64,000 nt of DNA. It comes from JASHVB01 sp963780805 (lineage in GTDB: Bacteria > Pseudomonadota > Alphaproteobacteria > Acetobacterales > Acetobacteraceae). The notes beneath the pieces were generated by a model. It was not told where the DNA came from. It worked only from the letters and a program-made list of their open reading frames with translations, and searched no databases. Where the stretch lies: contig CAWADP010000025.1 of assembly GCA_963780805.1 (NCBI GenBank), positions 248,001-312,000 on the forward strand. Direction: 5' to 3'. Below, piece by piece: positions 48,176 through 56,721 of the stretch. Position numbers and translations under genes: made by a program. Numbering within the stretch: position 1 is the stretch's first letter; each line of letters starts with the position of its first letter.

Positions 48176-49477
48176 ATGCTGAAGGACCAGGATCGCATCT
48201 TCACCAACCTCTACGGCTTCTATGATCCGCTGCTGAAGGGTGCGCGGGCGCGCGGCGACTGGGACGGCACCAAGGAGATCCTGGCCAAGGGCCGCGAAGC
48301 CATCGTGGAGGAGATCAAGGCCTCCGGCCTGCGTGGCCGCGGCGGCGCCGGCTTTCCCACCGGCCTGAAGTGGTCGTTCATGCCGAAGCAGGCCGACCGG
48401 CCCTGCTACCTGATCATCAACGCCGACGAAAGCGAGCCTGGCACCTGCAAGGATCGCGACATCATGCGCCACGACCCGCACAAGCTGGTCGAGGGCGCGC
48501 TGGTCGCCTCCTTCGCCATGGGCGCGCATGCGTCGTATATCTACATCCGCGGCGAATTCTATAACGAAGCGAAGGTGCTGCAGGCGGCGATCGACGAGGC
48601 TTACGCAGGTGGACTGATCGGCAAGAACGCCTGCGGTTCCGGCTGGGATTTCGATCTTTACCTGCATCGTGGCGCCGGCGCCTATATTTGCGGCGAGGAA
48701 ACCGGCCTGCTGGAAAGCCTGGAAGGCAAGAAGGGCATGCCGCGGCTGAAGCCGCCTTTCCCGGCAGCCGTCGGGCTGTACGGCTGCCCGTCCACGGTGA
48801 ACAACGTCGAAAGCATTGCTGTCGCGCCGACCATCATGCGACGCGGTGCGGCGTGGTTCAATTCGCTCGGCCGGCCGAAGAATTCCGGCGAGAAGGTGTT
48901 CTGCATTTCCGGCCATGTGAACAAGCCGTGCAACGTGGAGGAGGAGCTCGGCATCCCCCTGCGTGAACTGATCGAACGCTATGCCGGCGGCGTGCGCGGC
49001 GGCTGGGACAATCTGCTGGCGGTGATCCCCGGCGGTGCGTCGGTGCCGGTGATCCCGAAGAGCGTCTGCGACGAGGTGCTGATGGATTTCGACTCGCTGC
49101 GCGATGCGAAAAGTGGGTTGGGCACCGCGGCGGTCATCGTGATGGACAAGTCCACCGATATCATCAAGGCGATCGCCCGGCTGTCGAAATTCTACATGCA
49201 CGAGAGCTGCGGCCAGTGCACTCCCTGCCGCGAGGGCACCGGCTGGATGTGGCGCGTCATGACCCGCATGGTCGAAGGCCGCGCCGAACCGTCCGAAATC
49301 GACACGCTGGACCAGGTGACGCGCCAGGTGGAAGGCCACACGATCTGCGCGTTGGGCGACGCGGCGGCCTGGCCGATCCAGGGGCTGATCCGCCACTTCC
49401 GCCCGGAGATGGAAGCGCGGATCGCGGCGTACAAAGCGCGTGCCGGTGCCGCGCCGGTTCGCATGGCGGCGGAGTAG
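48176..49477 (+). CDS. nuoF: NADH-quinone oxidoreductase subunit F
   Basis: 433 residues (51-kDa subunit). It binds NADH and FMN and the N3 4Fe-4S cluster. The NADH-binding loop GLRGRGGAGFPTGLKWSFMP, FMN region DESEPGTCKDRDIMRHDPHK, GAGAYICGEETGLLESLEGK and cluster cysteines in ESCGQCTPCREGTGWMWRV with a later C in HTICALGDAAAWP are intact. After its stop there is a 192-bp gap holding repeat A6 before nuoG. Confidence 0.96.
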   Translation: MLKDQDRIFTNLYGFYDPLLKGARARGDWDGTKEILAKGREAIVEEIKASGLRGRGGAGFPTGLKWSFMPKQADRPCYLIINADESEPGTCKDRDIMRHDPHKLVEGALVASFAMGAHASYIYIRGEFYNEAKVLQAAIDEAYAGGLIGKNACGSGWDFDLYLHRGAGAYICGEETGLLESLEGKKGMPRLKPPFPAAVGLYGCPSTVNNVESIAVAPTIMRRGAAWFNSLGRPKNSGEKVFCISGHVNKPCNVEEELGIPLRELIERYAGGVRGGWDNLLAVIPGGASVPVIPKSVCDEVLMDFDSLRDAKSGLGTAAVIVMDKSTDIIKAIARLSKFYMHESCGQCTPCREGTGWMWRVMTRMVEGRAEPSEIDTLDQVTRQVEGHTICALGDAAAWPIQGLIRHFRPEMEARIAAYKARAGAAPVRMAAE

Positions 49478-49541
49478 GGGCATGCAACCAGCACCCCTCG
49501 TGGGCGGCACACGCGGCGCAAGCTGCACAAAGGGAAAAGAA

Positions 49542-49591
49542 CACCCCCTCCCCCCGGCCCCCACTCTCACGGGGAGGGGGTGTGCTTTTTT
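49542..49591 (+). terminator. Terminator-like hairpin (family A copy A6) between nuoF and nuoG
   Basis: CACCCCCTCCCC (49542-49553) pairs perfectly with GGGGAGGGGGTG (49571-49582); TGTGC and then six T's (49586-49591) follow. The 12-bp stem plus U-run is a textbook intrinsic terminator shape on the transcribed strand, yet nuoG-N continue beyond. It is the shortest family A copy (one hairpin instead of two). Confidence 0.65.
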
Positions 49592-49669
49592 CATTCTACA
49601 GCTCGCGCCGCTCTGGGCCGGCTCGCCGCCAAAGCCCGACGACGACGACAAGTTCCGGGACAACGCATA

Positions 49670-51730
49670 ATGGCCAAGCTCACCATCGACGGCATCGGTG
49701 TCGAAGTCCCCAACGGCTCCTCGGTCATCCAGGCGTGCGAGGCCGCGGGCATAGAAATTCCCCGCTTCTGCTACCACGAGCGCCTGTCCATTGCCGGCAA
49801 CTGCCGCATGTGCCTGGTGGAAATCGAGAAAGCCCCGCCCAAGCCGATCTCCTCCTGCACCTACCCCGTCGCCGACGGCATGGTGGTGCACACCGACTCC
49901 CCGATGGTCCGCAACGCCCGCCGTGGCGTGATGGAATTCCTGCTTATCAACCACCCGCTGGACTGTCCCATTTGCGACCAGGGCGGCGAGTGCGACCTGC
50001 AGGATCAGGCCATGGGCTATGGCATGGACCACTCGCGCTACGCCGAGAACAAGCGCGCCGTGAAGGACAAGAACCTCGGCCCGCTGGTGAAGACCGTGAT
50101 GAATCGCTGCATCCACTGCACGCGCTGCATCCGCTTCATCACGGAAGTCGCCGGCGTCCCCGACCTGGGTGCCACCAACCGCGGCGAGCACATGGAAGTT
50201 GGCACCTATGTGGAGAAGGCGCTCAGCTCCGAACTCTCCGCCAACATCATCGACCTTTGTCCGGTCGGCGCGCTGACGTCCAAGCCCTATGCCTTCGTCG
50301 CTCGCCCCTGGGAACTGAACAAGGTTGACAGCGTGGACGTGCTAGACGCGGTCGGCACCAACATCCGCATCGATGCCCGCGGCCCGGAAGTCCTGCGCAT
50401 CCTGCCCCGCATCAATGAAGACGTGAACGAGGAGTGGCTCGGCGACAAGTCGCGCTTCTCGATTGATGGGCTGAAGCGCCGCCGCCTCGACCGCCCCTGG
50501 GTCCGCCGCGAAGGCAAGCTGGCCGCCGCCACGTGGTCCGAAGCCTTCACGGCGATCGCTACCAAGCTGCGCGGCGTCACCGGCGACCGAATCGGCGCCG
50601 TCGCCGGTGACCTGTGCGACGCGGAAAGCATGCTGGCGCTGAAGGAAATGATGGTCGCGCTGGGTTCGACAAACCTGGATTGCCGCCAGGACGGCGCCCG
50701 CCTGGATGCCTCGCGTCGCGATTTCTACACATTCAACACCACGATCTCCGGCATCGACGAGGCCGACGCCCTGCTGATCGTCGGCAGCAACCCGCGCAAG
50801 GAAGCGCCGGTGCTGAACGCGCGCATCCGCAAGCGGTGGCTGGCGACCGAAATGCCAATTGGCGTGGTCGGCAGCGAGACCGACCTCACCTACGCCGTGC
50901 ACCAGCTCGGCAACGCACCGTCGGTGCTGAACGTGCTGCACGACGGCTCGCACGACTTCGCCAAGCCGCTGCGCGACGCCAAGCATCCGATGATCATCGT
51001 CGGCCAGGCCGCGCTGGCCCGTCCCGACGGCGCCGCGGTGCTGGCCGCGACCTGGCGCCTCGCCGCCGAGGTCGGCGCCCTGGCCTCCGACTGGCACGGC
51101 TTCAACATGCTGCACACCGCGGCGGCGCGTGTCGCTGCCCTGGACCTGGGGTTCGTCCCTGGTCCCAACGGCAAGAGCCTTGCGCACATGCTGGTCGGCG
51201 GCGTCGATGTGCTGTGGCTGCTGGGTGCGGACGAATTCGACACCGCCCCCATCGGCGCCAACACCTTCGTCATCTACCAGGGCCATCACGGCGATGCCGG
51301 TGCCCGCCGGGCCGACGTGATCCTGCCGGGCGCGGCCTACACAGAGAAACCCGGCACCTACGTCAACACCGAGGGCCGCGTGCAGCGCGGGTTCCGCTCG
51401 GTCTACCCACCGGGCGAGGCGCGCGAGGACTGGACCATCCTGCGCGCGTTCAGCGACGTGATCGGCCATCGCCTGCCCTACGACAACATCGAGGCCCTGC
51501 GCGAACACCTCGGGCTCGTGAACCCGGTATTTGGCAGGATCGGCTTCTTGCCGCGCTTCGGCGCGACGGATCGGGCTGGACCCGCCGGCGATCCCGCCGC
51601 TCTGGGCGACGCGCCGTTCACGCCCGCCATCGCCAACTACTACCAGACGGACCCGATCAGCCGCGCCAGCCCCACCATGGCGGCCTGCACCGACAGCGCC
51701 GCGGGCCCCGCGCTCGCGGCGGCGGAGTAG
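49670..51730 (+). CDS. nuoG: NADH-quinone oxidoreductase subunit G
   Basis: 686 residues (75-kDa subunit). The N-terminal ferredoxin-like part has the 2Fe-2S motif FCYHERLSIAGNCRMCLVEI, then HPLDCPICDQGGECDLQDQA and NRCIHCTRCIRFITEV for the 4Fe-4S clusters. The rest is a molybdopterin-oxidoreductase-like scaffold without the cofactor (SRFSIDGLKRRRLDRPWVRR, DEADALLIVGSNPRKEAPVL). ATG 49670 (MAKLTIDGIGVEVPNG) is the family start; the frame extends back to 49580 through the repeat tail. Confidence 0.96.
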   Translation: MAKLTIDGIGVEVPNGSSVIQACEAAGIEIPRFCYHERLSIAGNCRMCLVEIEKAPPKPISSCTYPVADGMVVHTDSPMVRNARRGVMEFLLINHPLDCPICDQGGECDLQDQAMGYGMDHSRYAENKRAVKDKNLGPLVKTVMNRCIHCTRCIRFITEVAGVPDLGATNRGEHMEVGTYVEKALSSELSANIIDLCPVGALTSKPYAFVARPWELNKVDSVDVLDAVGTNIRIDARGPEVLRILPRINEDVNEEWLGDKSRFSIDGLKRRRLDRPWVRREGKLAAATWSEAFTAIATKLRGVTGDRIGAVAGDLCDAESMLALKEMMVALGSTNLDCRQDGARLDASRRDFYTFNTTISGIDEADALLIVGSNPRKEAPVLNARIRKRWLATEMPIGVVGSETDLTYAVHQLGNAPSVLNVLHDGSHDFAKPLRDAKHPMIIVGQAALARPDGAAVLAATWRLAAEVGALASDWHGFNMLHTAAARVAALDLGFVPGPNGKSLAHMLVGGVDVLWLLGADEFDTAPIGANTFVIYQGHHGDAGARRADVILPGAAYTEKPGTYVNTEGRVQRGFRSVYPPGEAREDWTILRAFSDVIGHRLPYDNIEALREHLGLVNPVFGRIGFLPRFGATDRAGPAGDPAALGDAPFTPAIANYYQTDPISRASPTMAACTDSAAGPALAAAE

Positions 51731-51736
51731 CAGCCG

Positions 51737-52778
51737 ATGCACCAGTTTTTCTTTGAGACCGACATCGGCCTGCTGATCCTAACCTTCGGCGAGGCCCTCG
51801 CCCTGCTGGTGCCGCTGCTGATTGGCGTCGCCTATCTGACCTACGCCGAGCGCAAGGTCCTCGCGGCGATGCAGCTTCGCAAAGGTCCCAACGTCGTTGG
51901 ACCGTTCGGATTGTGGCAGCCCTTTGCCGACGCACTGAAAATGCTGATGAAGGAAACGGTAATCCCGTCAGGCGCCAACCGTTTTCTGTTCCTGATCGCC
52001 CCAATGCTGACATTCACCCTGGCGATGCTCGCCTGGGCGGTCATCCCGGTGAACGACGGCTGGGCGATCGCCGACATCAATGTCGGCATCCTTTACCTGT
52101 TCGCCATCAGCTCGCTTGGCGTCTACGGCATCATCATCGCCGGCTGGGCATCCAATTCGAAATACGCCTTCCTCGGCGCGCTGCGGTCCGCAGCGCAGAT
52201 GGTGAGCTATGAAGTCTCCATGGGCTTCGTGCTCGTCACGGTCTTGCTCTGCGCCGGCAGCCTGAACCTGACACGCATCGTCGAAGCGCAGGGGCACTAC
52301 TGGTTCGGGTTCATCCCGGCCTGGTTCTGCTTCCCGCTGCTGCCGATGTTCGTTGTGTTCTTCATCTCGACGCTGGCGGAGACCAACCGCGCACCATTCG
52401 ACCTCCCGGAAGGCGAAAGCGAGATCGTCGCCGGCTTCTTCGTCGAATACAGTGCCATGAGCTTCGCGCTGTTCTTTCTTGGCGAATACGCCAACATGTT
52501 CCTGATGAGCGGGATGACCACCCTCCTGTTTCTTGGGGGTTGGCTGCCGCCGTTCCCGGTGGCACCGTTCACCTGGATTCCCGGTGTGATCTGGTTCGTA
52601 CTGAAGATCTGCGTCGTGCCTGTTCTTCTTCCTGTGGGTGCGCGCGACCTTTCCACGCTACCGCTACGACCAGCTCATGCGCCTGGGCTGGAAGGTGTTC
52701 CTGCCGCTGTCCCTGCTGTGGCTGGTAATCACCGCCGCCGCGCTGATGGCCTTCGGGTGGTGGCCGACCTATGCGTAG
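51737..52778 (+). CDS. nuoH: NADH-quinone oxidoreductase subunit H, one frameshift near 52619
   Basis: About 346 codons if one C near 52619 is ignored. It is a membrane subunit lining the quinone tunnel: TYAERKVLAAMQLRKGPNVV, YEVSMGFVLVTVLLCAGSLN, AETNRAPFDLPEGESEIVAG are its signatures. After VIWFVLKICVV the frame as written changes to a charged tail ending at 52819. With GTG-C-CTG read as GTG-CTG it continues LFFFLWVRATFPRYRYDQLM and WLVITAAALMAFGWWPTYA to the stop at 52776-52778, exactly as expected. All other positions are intact, so a sequence error is likely. Confidence 0.9.
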
Positions 52779-52803
52779 TCCGGAACGGCAAAGAATTAGG
52801 AAA

Positions 52804-52899
52804 CACCCCCTCCTCTTGAGGGAGAGAGGAGGGGGTGCGAGCCGCAAAAACCGGTGGTTGTACGCACCCCTCCCCCCATCCCTCAAGGGAAGGGGGAGC
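52804..52899. repeat. Family A palindromic element, copy A7
   Basis: CACCCCCTCCTCTTGAGGGA and GAGAGGAGGGGGTGCGAG, a 22-bp spacer, then CGCACCCCTCCCCCCATCCC and TCAAGGGAAGGGGGAG. It fills the nuoH-nuoI gap. Confidence 0.85.
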
Positions 52900-52931
52900 C
52901 CACTAACGCTAATAAGCGTGGAGTGCCGCTG

Positions 52932-53420
52932 ATGCCCATGCTCGATCGCACCGCACGCAGCTTCCTGTTGGGCGAATTGCTCGCTGGCATGGGGCTGACA
53001 CTGCGTTACTTCTTCCGCCCCAAGGCCACCATCAATTACCCCTATGAAAAGGGTCCGCTCAGCCCGCGCTTCAAGGGTGAGCATGCCCTGCGCCGCTACC
53101 CCAACGGCGAAGAGCGCTGCATTGCCTGCAAACTCTGCGAGGCCATCTGCCCCGCCCAGGCCATCACCATCGAGGCCGAACCGCGCGAGGACGGCTCCCG
53201 CCGCACCACGCGCTATGACATCGATATGACCAAGTGCATCTACTGTGGCCTGTGCGAGGAAGCCTGCCCCGTGGACGCCATCGTCGAAGGCCCGAACTTC
53301 GAATTCGCCACCGAGACCCGCGAAGAGCTGATGTACGACAAGCAAAAGCTGCTGGACAACGGCGACCGGTGGGAGCCGGAGATCGCCCGCCGGCTGGAGC
53401 TGGACGCACCGTACCGATGA
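52932..53420 (+). CDS. nuoI: NADH-quinone oxidoreductase subunit I
   Basis: 162 residues. It has two 4Fe-4S motifs (clusters N6a/N6b): CIACKLCEAICPAQAIT and CIYCGLCEEACPVDAIVEGP. The N-terminal amphipathic helix (ARSFLLGELLAGMGLTLRYF) rests on the membrane arm. ATG 52932 or the second ATG at 52938 could serve. The stop overlaps the nuoJ start (ATGA). Confidence 0.95.
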   Translation: MPMLDRTARSFLLGELLAGMGLTLRYFFRPKATINYPYEKGPLSPRFKGEHALRRYPNGEERCIACKLCEAICPAQAITIEAEPREDGSRRTTRYDIDMTKCIYCGLCEEACPVDAIVEGPNFEFATETREELMYDKQKLLDNGDRWEPEIARRLELDAPYR

Positions 53421-54106
53421 TCATTCTCACCATTGCCTTCTGGGTCTTCGCGGTACTGTTACTGGCCTCCGCCGCGACGGTCATCACCGTGCGCAACCCG
53501 GTGCATTCGGTCCTGTTCCTGATTCTCGCGTTCTTCAACGCCGCGGGATTGTTCCTGATCGCCGGCGCCGAGTTCCTCGCGCTGATCCTGGTCATCGTCT
53601 ACGTCGGCGCCGTCGCGGTGTTGTTTTTGTTCGTCGTGATGATGCTGGACATCGATTTCGCCGAACTGCGCGGCGGCTTCCAGAAATACCTGCCGATCGG
53701 CGCCGCGGTTGGCGCGTTGCTGTTGATCGAGCTGTTGTTCGCCTACCACGTCTGGCAGATCGCACCTGAATCCGGCACGCTGCGCTTCGCCCCCACGCCG
53801 GCGAACGTCAGCAACACCGAGGCGCTCGGCCGCCTGATCTACACCGACTACATTTTGCTGTTCCAGGTCGCCGGCCTGATCCTGCTGGTGGCGATGATCG
53901 GCGCCATTGTGCTGACGCTGCGAGAGCGCAAAACCTCCCGCCATCAGGACGTCGATGTGCAGCACGGCCGCGTGGTACGCGAGACGATGGAGCTGCTCAA
54001 CATCAAGATCGGGGCTGGCGTGCGGGAGCTGGGCATCTATCGTCCCAAGGTGGCCGAGCAGGAGGAACCGGAGGATGCGGATGCCGGTGGGCAGCATGGG
54101 CATTGA
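53417..54106 (+). CDS. nuoJ: NADH-quinone oxidoreductase subunit J
   Basis: 229 residues with five hydrophobic segments and a charged, Glu-rich C-terminal tail (VAEQEEPEDADAGGQHGH). FFNAAGLFLIAGAEFLALIL and VIVYVGAVAVLFLFVVMMLD (TM3 with its pi-bulge region) are the family core. The ATG overlaps the nuoI stop by 4 bp. It is followed by a 222-bp gap containing repeat A8. Confidence 0.94.
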   Translation: MIILTIAFWVFAVLLLASAATVITVRNPVHSVLFLILAFFNAAGLFLIAGAEFLALILVIVYVGAVAVLFLFVVMMLDIDFAELRGGFQKYLPIGAAVGALLLIELLFAYHVWQIAPESGTLRFAPTPANVSNTEALGRLIYTDYILLFQVAGLILLVAMIGAIVLTLRERKTSRHQDVDVQHGRVVRETMELLNIKIGAGVRELGIYRPKVAEQEEPEDADAGGQHGH

Positions 54107-54176
54107 GCGATCCGTCATGGCCCGACTTGACCGCATAGGCCGGAGGATGGGCGCGGACACGGAGAGAAACAGAAAT

Positions 54177-54282
54177 CTCCCCCTCCCTTTGAGGGAGGGG
54201 ACCGGGCGGAGGGGTGCGCACGGCCGCCGGCCTTTGCTGCTCGCATCCCTCCCCCCAACCCCCTTCCACAAGGGGAGGGGGA
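54177..54282. repeat. Family A palindromic element, copy A8
   Basis: TCCCCCTCCCTTTGAGGGAG and GGGACCGGGCGGAGGGGTGC, a spacer rich in GCCGGCC, then GCATCCCTCCCCCCAACCCC and CTTCCACAAGGGGAGGGGGA. Both halves are complete. It fills the nuoJ-nuoK gap. Confidence 0.85.
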
Positions 54283-54328
54283 ACTTCTTCCATGCGCTCC
54301 GCCACACACCAGCACGGAGCCTGCCACG

Positions 54329-54631
54329 ATGACCCTGGGCCCCTACCTCGTGGTCAGTGCGCTGCTGCTCGTGCTGGGCATGTTCGGCATTTTCCTGAAC
54401 CGCAAAAACGTCATCATCATCCTGATGTCGATCGAGCTGATCCTGCTCTCGGTCAATCTCAACCTCGTCGCTTTCTCTGCCGCGCTGGGCGATCTGGTCG
54501 GCCAGGTCTTCGCCATGTTCGTCCTCACGGTCGCCGCCGCCGAGGCGGCCATCGGTCTCGCCATCGTCGTGGTGTATTTCCGCAACCGTGGCTCGATCCA
54601 GGTCGAAGACGTCAACCTGATGAAAGGCTGA
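54329..54631 (+). CDS. nuoK: NADH-quinone oxidoreductase subunit K
   Basis: 100 residues, three membrane helices, MrpC-like. The conserved membrane glutamates lie in IELILLSVNLNLVAF and AAAEAAIGLAIVVVYFRNRG. It contributes to proton transfer in the membrane arm. The gap to nuoL is 1 bp. Confidence 0.95.
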   Translation: MTLGPYLVVSALLLVLGMFGIFLNRKNVIIILMSIELILLSVNLNLVAFSAALGDLVGQVFAMFVLTVAAAEAAIGLAIVVVYFRNRGSIQVEDVNLMKG

Positions 54632-54632
54632 C

Positions 54633-56564
54633 ATGCTCTACGTCATCGCCGTCTTCGCCCCGTTCGTCGGCGCGCTGATCTCAGGCCTGCTCGGCCGCTG
54701 GATCGGCGACCGCGCCGCGCAAGGCGCCTCCATCATTGGCATGATCGTCGCCGCGATCTGCGGCCCGATGGCGTGTTTCCAATTGGTCAACGGCGACATG
54801 TCGCCCGGCCTGGTGCCGATCGCCACGTGGATCGACGCCGGCCGCTTCCACGTCGACTGGGCGCTGCGAATCGACACCCTGTCCGCGGTGATGCTGGCGA
54901 TGGTGACATTCGTCTCCATGCTGATCCACGTCTATTCGATCGGCTATATGGCGCACGACGCCTACCCGCGTTACCGCTTCTTCGGCTATCTGTCGCTGTT
55001 CACCTTCTCCATGCTGATGCTGGTGACTGCCGACAACCTGACCCAGCTCTTCTTCGGCTGGGAAGGCGTCGGCATGTGTTCGTACCTGCTGATCGGCTAT
55101 TGGTACGATCGCCCCGCCGCCTACGCCGCGGCCATCAAGGCATTCATCGTCAATCGCATTGCCGACCTGCCCTTTGCGGTCGGCCTGGCGCTGATCTTCT
55201 TCAAATTCGGCTCGGTCGAGTTCCCGGTCATCTTCCCCGCCGTCGCGGCGCACCAGGCCGACACCTACACCCTGTTCGGCACCACCTTCCCCGCGATCGA
55301 GGTCATCGGCTTCCTGCTGTTCATCGGTGCCATGGGCAAGTCCGCACAGATCGGCCTGCATGTCTGGCTGCCCGACGCGATGGAAGGCCCGACCCCGGTC
55401 TCCGCGCTGATCCATGCCGCCACCATGGTGACGGCCGGTGTCTTCCTGATGGCGCGCATGTCCCCGCTGATGGAATACGCCCCTGTCGCGCTGGGCTTCG
55501 TCACCTTCATCGGCGCGTCCACCGCGTTGTTCGCCGCCACCATCGGCTGCGCACAGAACGACATCAAGCGGGTGATCGCATACTCGACGTGCTCGCAGCT
55601 TGGCTACATGTTCGTCGCCGTCGGCGTGGGCGTGTACCAAGTGGCGATCTTCCACCTGATCACCCATGCCTTCTTCAAGGCGCTGCTGTTCCTGAGTGCC
55701 GGCTCGGTGATCCACGCCATGTCGGATGAGCAGGATATGCGGAAGATGGGAGGGATCTGGCGGCTGATCCCGGTCACGTATTGCGTGATGTGGGTGGGCA
55801 GCCTGTCGCTGGCCGGCATCTTCCCGTTCGCCGGCTACTGGTCGAAGGATGCGATAGTCACCGCTGCCTATGCGGCCCATAGCGGTATCGGGACCTATGG
55901 CTTCATCTGCACGGTGCTGGCGGCCTTCCTGACCGCGTTCTACTCCTGGCGGTTGATCCTGATGACCTTCCACGGCAAGCCGCGCGCGGACCATCATGTG
56001 ATGGAGCATGTGCACGAAAGCGCCTGGGTCATGCTGGTGCCGCTGATCGTGCTGGCGACCGGCGCGTTCGCCGCAGGCTTTTCGCTGCATTCATTGTTCA
56101 TCGGCGACGACTGGCGGGCATTCTGGAACGGCAGCATCTTCAACGGCACGAATAACCATGTTCTTGCCGGGATCGAGCACGTGCCCTTCTGGGTGGATAT
56201 CTCGCCCACCATCGTCGGGTTGCTCGGCATTCTGATCGCCTACCTGATGTACATGTTCTTCCCGCTGTCGCCGATCCGGCTGGCGGAGATGTTCCGGCCG
56301 ATTTATCTGCTGTTCTTGAACAAATGGTACGTCGACGAACTGTACGACGCGGTCCTGGTGCAGCCGCTGATCCGCCTGGCGCGCAGCTTCTGGCAGACCG
56401 GCGACGTTACGGTCATCGACGGGGTCCCCAACGGATTGGCGGCTCTGGCGACGGAAGGGTCCCGCGAGGCGGTCAAGATCCAGACCGGCTCCCTCGCCGC
56501 CTATGCGTTCGCGATGCTGATCGGCATTGTCGTCTTGCTCGGCATCTTCATGCTGTTCCGGTGA
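54633..56564 (+). CDS. nuoL: NADH-quinone oxidoreductase subunit L
   Basis: 643 residues, the distal antiporter-like proton-pumping subunit with the long lateral helix at its C-terminus. FFGWEGVGMCSYLLIGYWYD holds the key glutamate; HVWLPDAMEGPTPVSALIHA, KRVIAYSTCSQLGYMFVAVG and HLITHAFFKALLFLSAGSVI contain the conserved lysine and histidines. The end (VKIQTGSLAAYAFAMLIGIV) is the final helix. It is followed by a 157-bp gap with repeat A9. Confidence 0.96.
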   Translation: MLYVIAVFAPFVGALISGLLGRWIGDRAAQGASIIGMIVAAICGPMACFQLVNGDMSPGLVPIATWIDAGRFHVDWALRIDTLSAVMLAMVTFVSMLIHVYSIGYMAHDAYPRYRFFGYLSLFTFSMLMLVTADNLTQLFFGWEGVGMCSYLLIGYWYDRPAAYAAAIKAFIVNRIADLPFAVGLALIFFKFGSVEFPVIFPAVAAHQADTYTLFGTTFPAIEVIGFLLFIGAMGKSAQIGLHVWLPDAMEGPTPVSALIHAATMVTAGVFLMARMSPLMEYAPVALGFVTFIGASTALFAATIGCAQNDIKRVIAYSTCSQLGYMFVAVGVGVYQVAIFHLITHAFFKALLFLSAGSVIHAMSDEQDMRKMGGIWRLIPVTYCVMWVGSLSLAGIFPFAGYWSKDAIVTAAYAAHSGIGTYGFICTVLAAFLTAFYSWRLILMTFHGKPRADHHVMEHVHESAWVMLVPLIVLATGAFAAGFSLHSLFIGDDWRAFWNGSIFNGTNNHVLAGIEHVPFWVDISPTIVGLLGILIAYLMYMFFPLSPIRLAEMFRPIYLLFLNKWYVDELYDAVLVQPLIRLARSFWQTGDVTVIDGVPNGLAALATEGSREAVKIQTGSLAAYAFAMLIGIVVLLGIFMLFR

Positions 56565-56584
56565 ATGCGATGACCCACGCACAT

Positions 56585-56690
56585 CTCCCCCTCCCCTTGA
56601 GGGAGGGGGCTGGGGGGAGGGGGCTAACAGGCACCGCTGACGCCCGTACGTCGCCTCCCCCCATCCCCCTCCCGCAAGGGGAGGGGGAGT
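56585..56690. repeat. Family A palindromic element, copy A9
   Basis: The clearest copy. CTCCCCCTCCCCTTGAGGGA, GGGGGCTGGGGGGAGGGGGC, a 32-bp spacer, then GCCTCCCCCCATCCCCCTCC and CGCAAGGGGAGGGGGAGTCC. Each half is itself a small hairpin (CCCCTTGAGGGG / CCCGCAAGGGG type). It fills the nuoL-nuoM gap. Confidence 0.9.
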
Positions 56691-56721
56691 CCTTTTCCTT
56701 CCCCGTTGCGGACCCAAGCGC

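Noticed and set aside
46826..50191. 1,121-codon minus-strand frame opposite nuoD-nuoG
   Set aside because: It runs antisense through four nuo genes and repeat A6. The length comes from biased composition, not coding.
52854..52931. N-terminal extension of nuoI into repeat A7
   Set aside because: The frame is open, but the family start at 52932 fits and the extra codons are repeat sequence.
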